From Paracoccus aerius (lineage in GTDB: Bacteria > Pseudomonadota > Alphaproteobacteria > Rhodobacterales > Rhodobacteraceae), in assembly GCF_014656455.1 (NCBI RefSeq), contig NZ_BNCL01000020.1, positions 14,183-58,270 of the forward strand: a stretch of 44,088 bases of DNA. The letters are read 5' to 3'. The position numbers and the translations under genes are program-made. Within the stretch, counting starts at the first letter, position 1. Each line of letters starts with the position of its first letter. The notes below the pieces were generated by a model. It did not search any database. It was not told the DNA's origin and saw only the letters and a program-made list of their open reading frames with translations. Shown here piece by piece: positions 8,123 to 16,417 of the stretch.

Positions 8123-9199
8123 TCAGCATCCCCCCAGCCGACCGACCAGAGCCACGAGGGTCTGGCGGTTGATCGGATCCTGCACCTGCGCCAGAGCCTC
8201 GGTCGTGCAGTGACCGTCGATCAGCAGGTCACGCAACCGGTTGCGCAGTGGTGGTTCCGGCAAGGCCGGTGCCTGCGCCAAGGCGGCATCGACGGATGCG
8301 GCGGCGCGCCGTCGCCCCGCCCCGTCGTCGGCAGGCCGAGGCGCAGGTCCGGCATCCGCTGTCGCGGATGGCGCGGCGGGGGCTACGGGCTCTGGCGGGG
8401 CCTCGGCGGCACCCCGTTCGCGGACCATCGCCGCCAGTTCGCTGCTCAATCGCTCGAAGTTTCCGGCAAGCTGACCCGGCTGCGGTTCCTGTTCGGCGAT
8501 AGCCGGAGCAGGTTCCGAAGACTGCGCCTGCAGCGCATTCCCTTGGCCTGCGATGGCGCCCAGTTCGGCGCGGGCGGCATCAAGCTGGGCGGTGACTTCG
8601 GCCAGTTCCGATTTCGCCTTGTCCAAAGCAGCCTGCTGGCCCTGAGCCTCGGTCCGGGCTTGCGCGATCGCGGCCAGTTCATCGTTCATCCGGCTGATGT
8701 CCTGCGCCATCTGGTCCGACTGGCTCTCCTGCTCGGTGATCCGAGAGGCAAGTTCCTTCGAGCGGGCTTGCAACCCGTCCCGTTGGTCGGCGATGCTGCC
8801 CAACTCGGCGCGGGCAGTTTCTACCTGCGAGGTGACCTCGGCCAGTTCCGATTTCATGGCATCCAATGCAGCCTGCTGGTCCTGAGCCGCTGTGCGGGCT
8901 TGCGCGATCGCTGCTTCGACCTCGGTCTTGTTCTCGCCAAGCGCCGCCAGTTCGTTGCGGCTGCTTTCCAGCCGGCTGGCCGCTTCAGTGATCTGGCGGT
9001 TCAGATCCGCAAGCTGCCCCCGTGCCGCTTCAAGCCTGGGTTCCAGTTCGGCCGCCTCGGCCTCCATGGCCGCGATGATCTGACGCAAGTCATGTGCCCG
9101 TCCGGGCAGATCCACGTCCGGCACCTGCGCGCCGGAAGGCCCGCCGGCAAGCCAGAAACACGCTGAGGCAGCAAGAACAACCGGATACCAGCGGCACAC
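8123..9199 (-). CDS. Exported coiled-coil protein with internal 80-residue repeat
   Basis: No family recognised. With the GTG start chosen here the product has 358 residues. Residues 1-25 form a plausible signal peptide (VVLAASACFWLAGG, cleavage near SGAQ). About residues 35-260 are almost continuous coiled coil rich in Ala, Glu, Gln, Leu, Ser and Arg. Residues about 97-176 and 177-256 are two copies of one 80-residue unit (AIAQART-A-Q-QQAALD, then KSELAEVT). A Pro/Ala-rich linker follows, then a C-terminal helical piece with two Cys (GHCTTEAL and the final GGC). The frame stays open to 9376, but that extension puts the signal sequence internally. The GTG has an AGAGGG site nine bases upstream. 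It probably acts in the periplasm with the TAXI receptor encoded downstream. Confidence 0.75.
   Translation of the reverse strand: MCRWYPVVLAASACFWLAGGPSGAQVPDVDLPGRAHDLRQIIAAMEAEAAELEPRLEAARGQLADLNRQITEAASRLESSRNELAALGENKTEVEAAIAQARTAAQDQQAALDAMKSELAEVTSQVETARAELGSIADQRDGLQARSKELASRITEQESQSDQMAQDISRMNDELAAIAQARTEAQGQQAALDKAKSELAEVTAQLDAARAELGAIAGQGNALQAQSSEPAPAIAEQEPQPGQLAGNFERLSSELAAMVRERGAAEAPPEPVAPAAPSATADAGPAPRPADDGAGRRRAAASVDAALAQAPALPEPPLRNRLRDLLIDGHCTTEALAQVQDPINRQTLVALVGRLGGC
8432..8911 (-). repeat. Tandem 240-bp in-gene duplication
   Basis: Two adjacent 240-bp units (8672-8911 and 8432-8671) encode the two 80-residue copies in the coiled-coil protein. The first half of each is highly similar at protein level (AIAQARTxAQxQQAALD, KSELAEVT, ARAELG). 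The second half has diverged, the downstream copy having gained Pro and Gly that would break the coil. Confidence 0.75.
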
Positions 9200-9730
9200 G
9201 ACACCAAACCCTCTGCACCATTCGATAATGTGACAGCGCGGAATTTTGTCAATGTTCTTTCGGGTAAGCCGGTCGGACGGTCCTGTCGCCGAGAGAGGAT
9301 CCGGCAGGTCGGCCGCCTTGCCTCCGGGGCGGTTCATTCCGGTGTTGCTGGGGGTCAAGGCCGTTCTTCCGTTCACACGAAGAACATGAGGTTCGCGACG
9401 GATGCGACGGTCGAGTGGAAGAAAGATGGTCCAGGGAACTCAACAGCCGGGAAAGATGAACCCTTCGCATTCGGGCCCGGCCTGAAATCGATCCAACGGG
9501 TCAATTTCCTGCGCCAATCGGGCCTTTTGAAACGCGCATCCCATCAATTTTCCAGCAATCTCGCACCTGGCAGTGGCGCTTCCGCCCGACCACCTGGCCT
9601 GCCAAGAGAGGGGCGAAGGGGCGTCTGCCGCCATTCCTGCAGGTCGCCAATCTGGTGCGCGGCGGCTGTTGCCTGGTCTGGCCCGGCAGTCGAATGTCAT
9701 CCTGCCCGCTGCAACCGGCCGAAAGCCAGA
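9200..9730. other. Intergenic stretch upstream of the coiled-coil gene
   Basis: The coiled-coil reading frame stays open to 9376 without a credible start, and on the other strand only a shadow frame without motifs is seen. The GTG start of the coiled-coil gene has an upstream AGAGGG. I see no RNA gene or repeat. The promoter of the coiled-coil/TAXI operon should lie here, but no clear -35/-10 pair was identified. Confidence 0.4.
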
Positions 9731-10267
9731 TCAGATCGGATCCCGGTCCAGTTCATCTGCAATCGCCGCATCGATCGGCGTTTCATAGGTCTTCAGGACA
9801 CCGCCCAGCACGAAATAGAAACCGACCGTTGCGATCAGGTCGAAGACTGCGGCCCGCCCGATGGTTGCCGCCAGTTCCGCCTCAAGTTCAGGCGGGATCA
9901 TATGCTGGTCGAACAGCGCATCGACAGCACGCACGATCAACCCGTCCTCGCCTTCCGGCATGCCGGCGATGGCGCGAATCCGGTTGTCAGAGAGACCAAG
10001 CTTTCTGGCGCGGCTGACATGATGGGCCCATTCATAGGCGGATCCCAACCTGAGGCCTGTGCGCAGGATGACCACTTCTGATCGCTCAAGTCCAAGCGCC
10101 GTGTCCTTGACGACATGCTGGCGCAATGGCCCCCAGGCCCTGACCAGGGCAGGATGGTGCGCCATGGTGCGATAGACGTTCAACTGACCCGCAAAGCCAT
10201 CCCGAAGGTCGCCCAGGGAATCCGGCCATTCGGCATCAGTCAAAGGCGGGCAGGCGGATCGAGACAT
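9731..10267 (-). CDS. Carboxymuconolactone decarboxylase-family protein
   Basis: A 178-residue all-helical protein of the CMD/AhpD-like superfamily. Seen are LNVYRTMAHHPALVRAWGPL near residues 28-47, ERSEVVILRTGLRLGSAYEW then AHHVSRARKLGLSD near 62-96, and the closing helices FDLIATVGFYFVLGG. The E-W-x-H-H element is conserved, but the CxxC peroxidatic pair of AhpD is absent, so it is more like the decarboxylase or uncharacterised branch. The start beginning MSRSACPPL is preceded by GGAG seven bases upstream; two ATGs further upstream are less supported. It is divergent from the large catabolic operon and shares its control region, so a role in the same pathway is possible but unproven. Confidence 0.85.
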   Translation of the reverse strand: MSRSACPPLTDAEWPDSLGDLRDGFAGQLNVYRTMAHHPALVRAWGPLRQHVVKDTALGLERSEVVILRTGLRLGSAYEWAHHVSRARKLGLSDNRIRAIAGMPEGEDGLIVRAVDALFDQHMIPPELEAELAATIGRAAVFDLIATVGFYFVLGGVLKTYETPIDAAIADELDRDPI

Positions 10268-10378
10268 CGGCGATCTCCGACTCATCAAGGTCTTCCGCAT
10301 ACAAAGCGGCCGGCATTCCGGCACCGACTGTCTCAGGTGCTATGGAAAACATCAACCCCCGCGACAGCCATCACTCCA

Positions 10379-10421
10379 TTGACTTTGCTTCGAAAGTTTT
10401 TCTTTACAAATGACATAAAGA
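10379..10421 (+). promoter_or_regulatory. Candidate promoter/operator of the 15-gene operon
   Basis: The gap between the divergent CMD-family gene and the operon is AT-rich, unlike the surrounding DNA. A TTGACT hexamer at 10379-10384 is a good -35 candidate, with weak -10 options (TTTACA at 10403 or TACAAA at 10405). A perfect 6-bp inverted repeat, TCTTTA-N9-TAAAGA, covers 10401-10421 and could be a GntR-type operator. TCTTTA half-sites also occur at 26914 and 26971, upstream of the gene pair that includes the GntR regulator. Confidence 0.35.
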
Positions 10422-10522
10422 GATAACAATAAACGAAACACCGCCGTGGATCCGGCATGGAGGTGGCGGGCTTGCTGGCCTGCCGAGGCCCGATCCCCAG
10501 GCGCAGCAGAGGAGGTCCAGGA

Positions 10523-11200
10523 ATGGAAATGTCGTCGCTGACGGCCCGGCAGATTTATGAACATGCCAAAGCCAATCCCACCCGCCGCCGCTTTGGATTT
10601 GGCAGAAAGCCGATGCTGATCAACATCGACCTCCAGCGGGCCTATACCGGCGTCGGCGAATTCGCGACGGCTTACGAAACGGATCCCAGGCAACTGGACT
10701 ACGTGAACCAGTTGGCCGACCTGGCCCGCGCCAAGGGATTGCCAATCACCTGGACCTATGTCGCCTATATGCAGTCGGGCGAGGATTGCGGCGTTTGGGG
10801 CACCCGCACCGACACGCCGGATTCGCTGCAGAACATCAAGGTGGGATCGCGCCGAGCGGAATTCGATCCGCGCCTGAAGATCGACCACGACCGCGACATC
10901 GTCATCAACAAGCGCATGGCATCCCCCTTCCATGAAACGAACCTGCAATCGCTGATGGTCTGGCACGGCTGCGACACGGTGGTGCTGACGGGGGGGTCCA
11001 CCTCGGGCTGCGTGCGGGCCTGCGTGGTGGACGCGATCTCTCGCGGCTATCGGGTCATCGTCCCCGAGGAATGCGTGGCCGACAAGCACGAAAGCCCGCA
11101 TTTCGCGAACCTCTACGACATCTCGGTCAAGTATGGCGACGTGATCCCGGTGGCCGAGGCGATCGCCTGGTATGACGCCTATCAGCCCGAAGCACGCTGA
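10523..11200 (+). CDS. Isochorismatase-fold amidohydrolase, N-carbamoylsarcosine-amidase-like
   Basis: This 225-residue protein is a cysteine hydrolase of the isochorismatase superfamily that cleaves carbamoyl or amide groups. The catalytic triad is intact: Asp36 in LINIDLQRAY, Lys130 in INKRMASPF and Cys163 in GGSTSGCVRA. The segments around the Cys and the later ESPHFANLYDI resemble N-carbamoylsarcosine amidohydrolase more than nicotinamidase or isochorismatase. The half-amidases for maleamate (NicF type) belong to the same superfamily. The start has a GGAGG site nine bases upstream and removes a 22-codon implausible extension. It is the first gene of the operon and is followed one base later by two ring-opening-type hydrolases. 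It probably removes ammonia or carbamate from a ring-opened product. Confidence 0.9.
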   Translation: MEMSSLTARQIYEHAKANPTRRRFGFGRKPMLINIDLQRAYTGVGEFATAYETDPRQLDYVNQLADLARAKGLPITWTYVAYMQSGEDCGVWGTRTDTPDSLQNIKVGSRRAEFDPRLKIDHDRDIVINKRMASPFHETNLQSLMVWHGCDTVVLTGGSTSGCVRACVVDAISRGYRVIVPEECVADKHESPHFANLYDISVKYGDVIPVAEAIAWYDAYQPEAR

Positions 11201-11201
11201 G

Positions 11202-12137
11202 ATGGGCGCGGAGCCGATGCAGTCGGACCTGGGGCTTTACGACTACCTGCCCTGGCCCGGGCGGCCGAAGATCACCTGGCCCGGCGGCAAGAAGCTGGCC
11301 GTCTGGATCGCGCCCAATATCGAGTTCTACGAATACGATCCGCCGAACAATCCCACCCGCACCCCCTGGGGCCGCCCGAACCCCGACGTGCTGCAATATT
11401 CGCACCGGGACTATGGCAACCGCGCGGGGTGGCAGCGGATGATGGCGGCGATGGACCGGGCTGGCTTTCGCGGATCGGTGTCGCTGAACGTCGCGCTCTG
11501 TGATCACCACCCGGAAATCATCCGCGCCTGCGCCGACCGGGGGTGGGAGTTCTTTTCCCACGGCATCTACAACACCCGCTATGTCTATAACATGACGGTG
11601 GACCAGGAACGCGAGATCATCCGCGACGCCTTCGACACGGTCAGGAAGCATACCGGGCAGGAGTTGGCGGGATGGCTGTCGCCCGCGCTGTCGAACAACC
11701 TGTGGACCATGGACATCCTGGCCGAGGCAGGGATCCAGTACACCTGCGACATGTTCCACGACGACCAGCCGATGCCGGTGAAGGTCAGGTCGGGCAAGCT
11801 GATCTCGATGCCCTATTCGCTCGAGATGAACGACGTGATCGTGTATAACAGCCAGAAGGTCACGCCGCGCCATTACGGCGAAATCATCCGCCGCCAGTTC
11901 GACCAGCTTTACCGGGAATCAGACGAAAGCGGCATGGTCATGTGCATCCCGCTGCACCCCTATCTTGTGGGCCAGCCGCACCGCATCGACGCATTCGCCG
12001 AGGCCATCGACTATATCGCCAGCCATGACGGCGTCTGGCAGGCCACGGGCCGCGAAATTGCCCAAGCCTATCACGCCAGTGGCGCCTATGACGCGATGAG
12101 TGCCGCCGCAGCCCGGCACGCACAGGGGGACCGGTGA
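11202..12137 (+). CDS. PuuE-like polysaccharide-deacetylase-fold hydrolase 1
   Basis: A 311-residue protein with a NodB-type (polysaccharide deacetylase) fold, of the branch that includes the PuuE allantoinases and acts on small cyclic C-N compounds rather than sugars. It has no signal peptide. Seen are KLAVWIAPNIEFYE near residues 30-43, RDYGNRAGW near 68, a DHHPEIIRACADRGWEFFSHG segment from about 102 (split here only for display), WLSPALS near 155, HDDQPMP, and LHPYLVGQPHR near 260, which is diagnostic of PuuE-like proteins. The canonical NodB metal triad is incomplete. It starts one base after the amidase stop (a second ATG at 11217 is possible) and overlaps the next gene by one base. It probably opens a cyclic amide, imide or ureide. 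Confidence 0.85.
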   Translation: MGAEPMQSDLGLYDYLPWPGRPKITWPGGKKLAVWIAPNIEFYEYDPPNNPTRTPWGRPNPDVLQYSHRDYGNRAGWQRMMAAMDRAGFRGSVSLNVALCDHHPEIIRACADRGWEFFSHGIYNTRYVYNMTVDQEREIIRDAFDTVRKHTGQELAGWLSPALSNNLWTMDILAEAGIQYTCDMFHDDQPMPVKVRSGKLISMPYSLEMNDVIVYNSQKVTPRHYGEIIRRQFDQLYRESDESGMVMCIPLHPYLVGQPHRIDAFAEAIDYIASHDGVWQATGREIAQAYHASGAYDAMSAAAARHAQGDR

Positions 12138-13060
12138 TGTCGCTTCCCGAGAATTACCTAGACTATCCCGCCCGCCGATACGGCATGGACCACGACCGCT
12201 ACAACTGGTCCGACATGTTCGCGCGCAAGCCGATTGCCTGGCCCGGCGGCACGCGGATCGCGCTGTCCATCGTCACCCATGTGCAGCATTTCCCGCTGGA
12301 CATGCCCGCCAAGCCCTTCAAGGCGCCGGGCGCGCTGTCTATGCCCTATCCCGATTTCCGCTATTTCACCAACCGCGACTATGGCAACCGGATCGGCGTG
12401 TTCCGCATCCTGCGGCTGCTGGCGGACAAGGGGCTGCAGACCAGCTTTGCCGTCAACGGCTGCATCGCCACCCGCTATCCCGCGCTGCTGAAGGCCGTCG
12501 TCGAGGGCGGGCACGAGGTCGTGGCGCATGGTCTGGACATGGGCAAGGTCCATCATTCGGGCCTGTCCGTTGATGACGAGAATGCGATCATCGCCGAAAC
12601 GCTGCGCCTGCTGCGCGGCGCGACCGGCCAGCCGGTCGAGGGCTGGCTGTCGCCGGGCCGCGCGCAGGGCTTCAACACGCCCGAATTGCTGACCCGCAAC
12701 GGCATCCGCTGGAACCTCGACTGGGCCAATGACGACCTGCCCTACCCGATGCGGACCACCGAAGGCGCGCTTCTGGCGATGCCGCTGGCCTATGAGACCG
12801 ACGACCGGGTGGTCGCCAACGAATATTTCCAGTCCGAACCCGAATGGGTCCAGCAGGTCAAGGACCGCTTCGACGTGCTGTATCGCGAAAGCGCAGATTA
12901 CGGCGGTCGGGTAATGAGCCTGCCGCTGCATTCCTGGGTGTCGGGGATGCCCTACCGCGTCGAATACCTGCGCGAGGTGCTGGACTACATCCTGGGCCAT
13001 GACGGCGTCTGGACCGCCCCGGTGGGCCAGATCGCCGCTGCGGCCGAAAGCCAGGTCTGA
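12137..13060 (+). CDS. PuuE-like polysaccharide-deacetylase-fold hydrolase 2
   Basis: This 307-residue paralogue of the preceding gene shares its layout: WPGGTRIALSIVTHVQHF near residues 33-50, RDYGNRIGVFRILRLL near 76-91, GGHEVVAHGLDMGKVHH near 125, WLSPGRAQGF near 165, NDDLPYPM and LHSWVSGMPYRVEYL near 270. The acidic residue of the first motif in copy 1 (NIE) is replaced by HVQ, while copy 2 has an HG-x5-HH element absent from copy 1. The pair may therefore bind metal differently, act on successive substrates, or form one hetero-oligomer. The ATG overlaps the stop of copy 1 (TGATG), which supports balanced synthesis. Cytosolic, with no signal peptide. Confidence 0.85.
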   Translation: MSLPENYLDYPARRYGMDHDRYNWSDMFARKPIAWPGGTRIALSIVTHVQHFPLDMPAKPFKAPGALSMPYPDFRYFTNRDYGNRIGVFRILRLLADKGLQTSFAVNGCIATRYPALLKAVVEGGHEVVAHGLDMGKVHHSGLSVDDENAIIAETLRLLRGATGQPVEGWLSPGRAQGFNTPELLTRNGIRWNLDWANDDLPYPMRTTEGALLAMPLAYETDDRVVANEYFQSEPEWVQQVKDRFDVLYRESADYGGRVMSLPLHSWVSGMPYRVEYLREVLDYILGHDGVWTAPVGQIAAAAESQV

Positions 13061-13090
13061 CGGGCCTGCATTGACAAGGAACGGATCGCC

Positions 13091-14503
13091 ATGACGCCAG
13101 CATCCGACAAGACGCCGCGAACCCTGTTCGGCAAGATCTGGGACGCGCATGAAATCCTGCGGCACCCCTCCGGGCAGTCGCTTCTGTATACCGACCGCGA
13201 CCTGATCCACGAAGGCAGCTTCCACGCCTTCGCCGACCTCAAGCGCCGGAACCTGCGCCCGCGCCGCCCCCAGCAGATCTTCGGGATCGCCGACCATTAC
13301 GTGCCCACGCTGGGGCGCAGCGCGGATGACGCGGCAAGCCCGGCCATCGCCCGGATGATCCGCACCTTCGACGAAAACATGGAATGGGGCGGGTTGCGCC
13401 ATTTCGGCATCGCCAGCCGCGAACAGGGCATCGTCCATGTCGTGGCGCCCGAACAGGGCATCACCCTGCCCGGCCTGACCATCGTCTGCTCGGACAGCCA
13501 CACCTCGACCCAAGGCGCGCTTGGCGCGATCGCCTTCGGCATCGGGCAGTCGGAAAACGCCCATGTGCTGGCCACCCAGACCCTGTGGCAGATGCGGCCC
13601 AGGACCATGCGGGTGACGGTGGACGGACGGCTGGGCCAGGGCATCACCGCCAAGGACGTGATGCTGGCGCTGATCGCCCGGATCGGGGCGGCGGGCGCGG
13701 GCGGGCACGCCATCGAATATGCGGGCCAGGTCGTGCGCGACATGTCGATCGAGGCGCGGCTGACCATGTGCAACCTGTCGATCGAGGCCGCCGCCCGCCT
13801 GGGCATGGTGGCCCCGGATGAAACCACCTTCCGCTATGTCGCCGGACGCCATTACGCGCCGACGGACCAGGAATGGGATCTGGCGATGGCCCAGTGGCGG
13901 GCGCTGCCGACCGACGACGGCGCGACCTTCGACCGCGAGGTGGAACTGGACGGCGGCGCCATCGCCCCCATGGTGACCTGGGGCACAAGCCCCGAGGATG
14001 CCGTGCCGATCACCGGCCGCATCCCCGACCCCGCCAGCTTTGCCAGCGCGGATAAGCGCAAGGCCGCCGCCAAGTCGCTGGAATACATGGACCTCGCGCC
14101 GGGAACCGAACTGGACGGCCTGCTCATCGACCGGGTCTTCATCGGCTCCTGCACCAACAGCCGGATCGAGGATCTGCGCGCCGCCGCAGCCATCCTCAAG
14201 GACCGCAAGGCCGCCATTCCCGCCATCGTCGTCCCCGGTTCCACCCAGGTGCGCGAACAGGCCGAGGCCGAGGGCCTGGCCCGCATCTTCCGCGAGGCGG
14301 GCTTCGAATGGCGCCAGTCGGGCTGTTCCATGTGCGCGGCGATGAACGGCGACGTGGTCGGGCCGGGCGAACGCTGCGCCTCGACCTCGAACAGGAATTT
14401 CGTGGGGCGGCAGGGACCGGGCGCGCGCACGCATCTGGTCAGCCCCGCCATGGCCGCCGCCGCCGCCATCACCGGGCGGCTGACCGATGTCCGCAGGCTG
14501 TAA
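13091..14503 (+). CDS. LeuC-type hydro-lyase large subunit
   Basis: A 470-residue aconitase-superfamily subunit closely resembling isopropylmalate isomerase LeuC. The [4Fe-4S] ligands are present: Cys354 in FIGSCTNSR, and Cys412 and Cys415 in SGCSMCAAMNGD. Also seen are VCSDSHTSTQGALG near 133-146 and CASTSNRNF and SPAMAAAAA near the C-terminus. The substrate-side loop after LLYTDRDLIHE reads GSFHAF, where typical LeuC has VTSPQAF. LeuC/LeuD pairs also serve as citraconate, 2,3-dimethylmaleate (DmdAB) and related hydratases. No leuB or leuA is nearby and the context is catabolic, so I infer hydration of a substituted maleate rather than leucine synthesis. Ten bases separate it from the small subunit. 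Confidence 0.88.
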   Translation: MTPASDKTPRTLFGKIWDAHEILRHPSGQSLLYTDRDLIHEGSFHAFADLKRRNLRPRRPQQIFGIADHYVPTLGRSADDAASPAIARMIRTFDENMEWGGLRHFGIASREQGIVHVVAPEQGITLPGLTIVCSDSHTSTQGALGAIAFGIGQSENAHVLATQTLWQMRPRTMRVTVDGRLGQGITAKDVMLALIARIGAAGAGGHAIEYAGQVVRDMSIEARLTMCNLSIEAAARLGMVAPDETTFRYVAGRHYAPTDQEWDLAMAQWRALPTDDGATFDREVELDGGAIAPMVTWGTSPEDAVPITGRIPDPASFASADKRKAAAKSLEYMDLAPGTELDGLLIDRVFIGSCTNSRIEDLRAAAAILKDRKAAIPAIVVPGSTQVREQAEAEGLARIFREAGFEWRQSGCSMCAAMNGDVVGPGERCASTSNRNFVGRQGPGARTHLVSPAMAAAAAITGRLTDVRRL

Positions 14504-14513
14504 GGAGGATGCG

Positions 14514-15128
14514 ATGAAGGCCTTCACCCGCGAAACCTCGACCGTCGCTTATGTTCCCGGCGTCAACTGCGACACCGACCAGATCATCCCCGGCCGCTTT
14601 CTCAAGGCCGACCGCGCCGAGGGCTACGACAAGTTCCTGTTCCACGACATCCGCCGCGACGCGGCCGGCAACCTCGACCCCCGCTTTCCGCTGAACCGTC
14701 CCGACGCACAGGGGGCCAGGATCCTGCTGGTCGAGGACAACTTCGGCTGCGGGTCGTCCCGCGAAGGCGCGGTCTATGCCCTGGCCGATGCGGGGATCCG
14801 TGCGCTGCTGGCACCCAGCTTCGGCGACATCTTCTTCAACAACGCGCTGAAGAACGGTATCGTCCCGGTCCGCCTGCCCGCCGCGGTTTGCGAAGCCGTG
14901 GCGGACCACCTGGCCGCCGACCCGCAAGCCACCGTCACCGTGGACCTGGAAGCCGCACAGGTGATCCTGCCCGGCGATCTTGGCGCCCACCCGATCACCA
15001 TCGACGCCTTTGCCCGCGACTGCCTTCTGCAGGGCCTGGACGAGATCGAGATGACCTTCACCTACATGGACCGGATCGCGGCCTTCGAGGCCGAGAGGAT
15101 GGCCCGGAACCCCTGGCTAGGGCGCTGA
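14514..15128 (+). CDS. LeuD-type hydro-lyase small subunit
   Basis: The 204-residue partner of the preceding subunit carries the swivelling domain. It has VNCDTDQIIPGRFLK near residues 17-31, the substrate-contact loop NFGCGSSREGAVYAL near 80-94, and APSFGDIFFNNALKNG near 101-116. Typical LeuD reads SSREHAPWAL in the second motif; here it is SSREGAVYAL, a change in the substrate-facing segment. The start has an AAGGAGG site and is preferred over an upstream in-frame ATG inside leuC. Together the two subunits should form a complete hydratase/dehydratase. A 57-base gap follows before the transporter genes. Confidence 0.88.
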   Translation: MKAFTRETSTVAYVPGVNCDTDQIIPGRFLKADRAEGYDKFLFHDIRRDAAGNLDPRFPLNRPDAQGARILLVEDNFGCGSSREGAVYALADAGIRALLAPSFGDIFFNNALKNGIVPVRLPAAVCEAVADHLAADPQATVTVDLEAAQVILPGDLGAHPITIDAFARDCLLQGLDEIEMTFTYMDRIAAFEAERMARNPWLGR

Positions 15129-15185
15129 TCGCGCCCGGCCCAAAGCCTTTACCGAGTCATATCAATAACAAGCAGGGAGACGACA

Positions 15186-16409
15186 ATGACTTATACACTC
15201 AACCGCCGCGGCTTGCTGAAGGCGTCGGGCGCGGCCGCCCTTGTCAGCGGGCTGTCCGTGCCCTCGATCCTGCGGGCGCAGGGCCAGACCGTGAAGATCG
15301 GCGTGCTGGAGCCGTTGACCGGCAACCTGGCCTATAACGGCACGCAATGCGCGGCGGGCGCCAAGTTCGCGGCCGACGCGATCAACGCCGCCGGCGGCAT
15401 CAAGAGCATGGGCGGCGCGCAGATCGAACTGGTCGTCGTCGATGCCCAAAGCCGCCCCGAAATCGCGGCCTCCGCCGTGGACACCCTGGCCGAGGCTGGC
15501 GTGGTGGCCTTCACCGGCGCAAGCGCATCGGCCCTTGGCCTTGCATCGTCGCAGGCGGCGGCGAAATACGACCTGGCGCAGGTGTTCTCGATCGGCACCG
15601 CCGAGACGATCGTGGAACGCGGGCTGCCCAACGTCTTCCGCTTCACCCCTGGCGTGAACAAATGCACCAGCGTCGCGCTTGAGAACCTCAAGCAGTTGAA
15701 CGCGACCGCCGGTAACCCGGTCAAGACCGCTGCCATCGTCCACGAGGACGGCCCCTTCGGGTCGAACATGGCCAAGATCATGGCCGAGCAGCTTCCCCAG
15801 CAGGGCATCGAGGTGGTCGAGACGATTTCCCACCCCACGCCGCATCGCGATTTCAACAACATCGCGCTGCGCGTCAAGGCGTCGGGCGCGAACATCCTGA
15901 TCCCGTCGAACTATCTGAACGAATACACGCTGATGGCCCGTGCCCTGCGCCAGCAGCGGGCGGAACTGATGGCGATCTATTCGATCCTGGGCGGGGCCGC
16001 GTCCAACATCAAGTTCGTGCGCGAGAACAACGACGTGGCGCAGTATGTGATGGACTGCAACCACTGGTACGACCCCAACAAGCCCGAATCGCAGGCGCTT
16101 GCCGCCAGCGTAGCCCAGGCCGGCCTGGACCTGACCTATGACGTGATGGTGTCCTATGCCACGATCCAGGTCATTGCCGACGCGCTGGAGCGCGGCGCCT
16201 CGACCGACCGCAAGGCGATGATCGAGACGCTGGCCGCGTCCACCTTCGACGGCTCGATCATGCCCTATGGCCCGACCAAGTTCGTCAACGGCGACAACGT
16301 CAATTCGCAGCCGGTGAACACCCAGATCCGCGGCGAAAAGATCGAGTTGGTCTTCCCCGAAGAATACGCCACCGCCGAGCCGGTCTTCCCGGTCCCGCAA
16401 GAAGGCTGA
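15186..16409 (+). CDS. HAAT-family ABC transporter substrate-binding protein, Tat-exported
   Basis: A 407-residue periplasmic receptor of the branched-chain-amino-acid (LivK/Peripla_BP_6) type. The N-terminus, with NRRGLLKASG and then a hydrophobic stretch to ILRAQG, is a twin-arginine signal, so it is probably exported folded. The mature part begins TVKIGVLEPLTGNLAYNG, the usual first strand and ligand loop, and has AAIVHEDGPFGSN near residue 180 at the start of the second lobe. Members of this family bind many ligands besides amino acids, including amides, aromatic acids and urea. An AGGGAG site precedes the ATG. A perfect stem-loop follows the stop codon, before the permease genes. Confidence 0.93.
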   Translation: MTYTLNRRGLLKASGAAALVSGLSVPSILRAQGQTVKIGVLEPLTGNLAYNGTQCAAGAKFAADAINAAGGIKSMGGAQIELVVVDAQSRPEIAASAVDTLAEAGVVAFTGASASALGLASSQAAAKYDLAQVFSIGTAETIVERGLPNVFRFTPGVNKCTSVALENLKQLNATAGNPVKTAAIVHEDGPFGSNMAKIMAEQLPQQGIEVVETISHPTPHRDFNNIALRVKASGANILIPSNYLNEYTLMARALRQQRAELMAIYSILGGAASNIKFVRENNDVAQYVMDCNHWYDPNKPESQALAASVAQAGLDLTYDVMVSYATIQVIADALERGASTDRKAMIETLAASTFDGSIMPYGPTKFVNGDNVNSQPVNTQIRGEKIELVFPEEYATAEPVFPVPQEG

Positions 16410-16417
16410 TCCGACCA

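Noticed and set aside
10523..13060. Allantoin or creatinine degradation locus
   Set aside because: PuuE-like and carbamoylsarcosine-amidase-like genes would fit, but no uricase-pathway, allantoate, ureidoglycolate or creatinine genes occur, while LeuCD, lyase and flavoprotein genes do. Kept only as an alternative.
12158..14527. A 789-codon open frame on the minus strand
   Set aside because: It lies antisense to the second PuuE-like gene, LeuC and the LeuD start, which have clear conserved motifs. The antisense product is Gly/His/Asp/Arg-rich without motifs, as expected from third-position GC bias.
13091..15128. Housekeeping leucine-biosynthesis leuC/leuD
   Set aside because: No leuA or leuB is nearby, substrate-side loops differ, and the genes sit between hydrolases and an importer. 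Not fully excluded without the rest of the genome.
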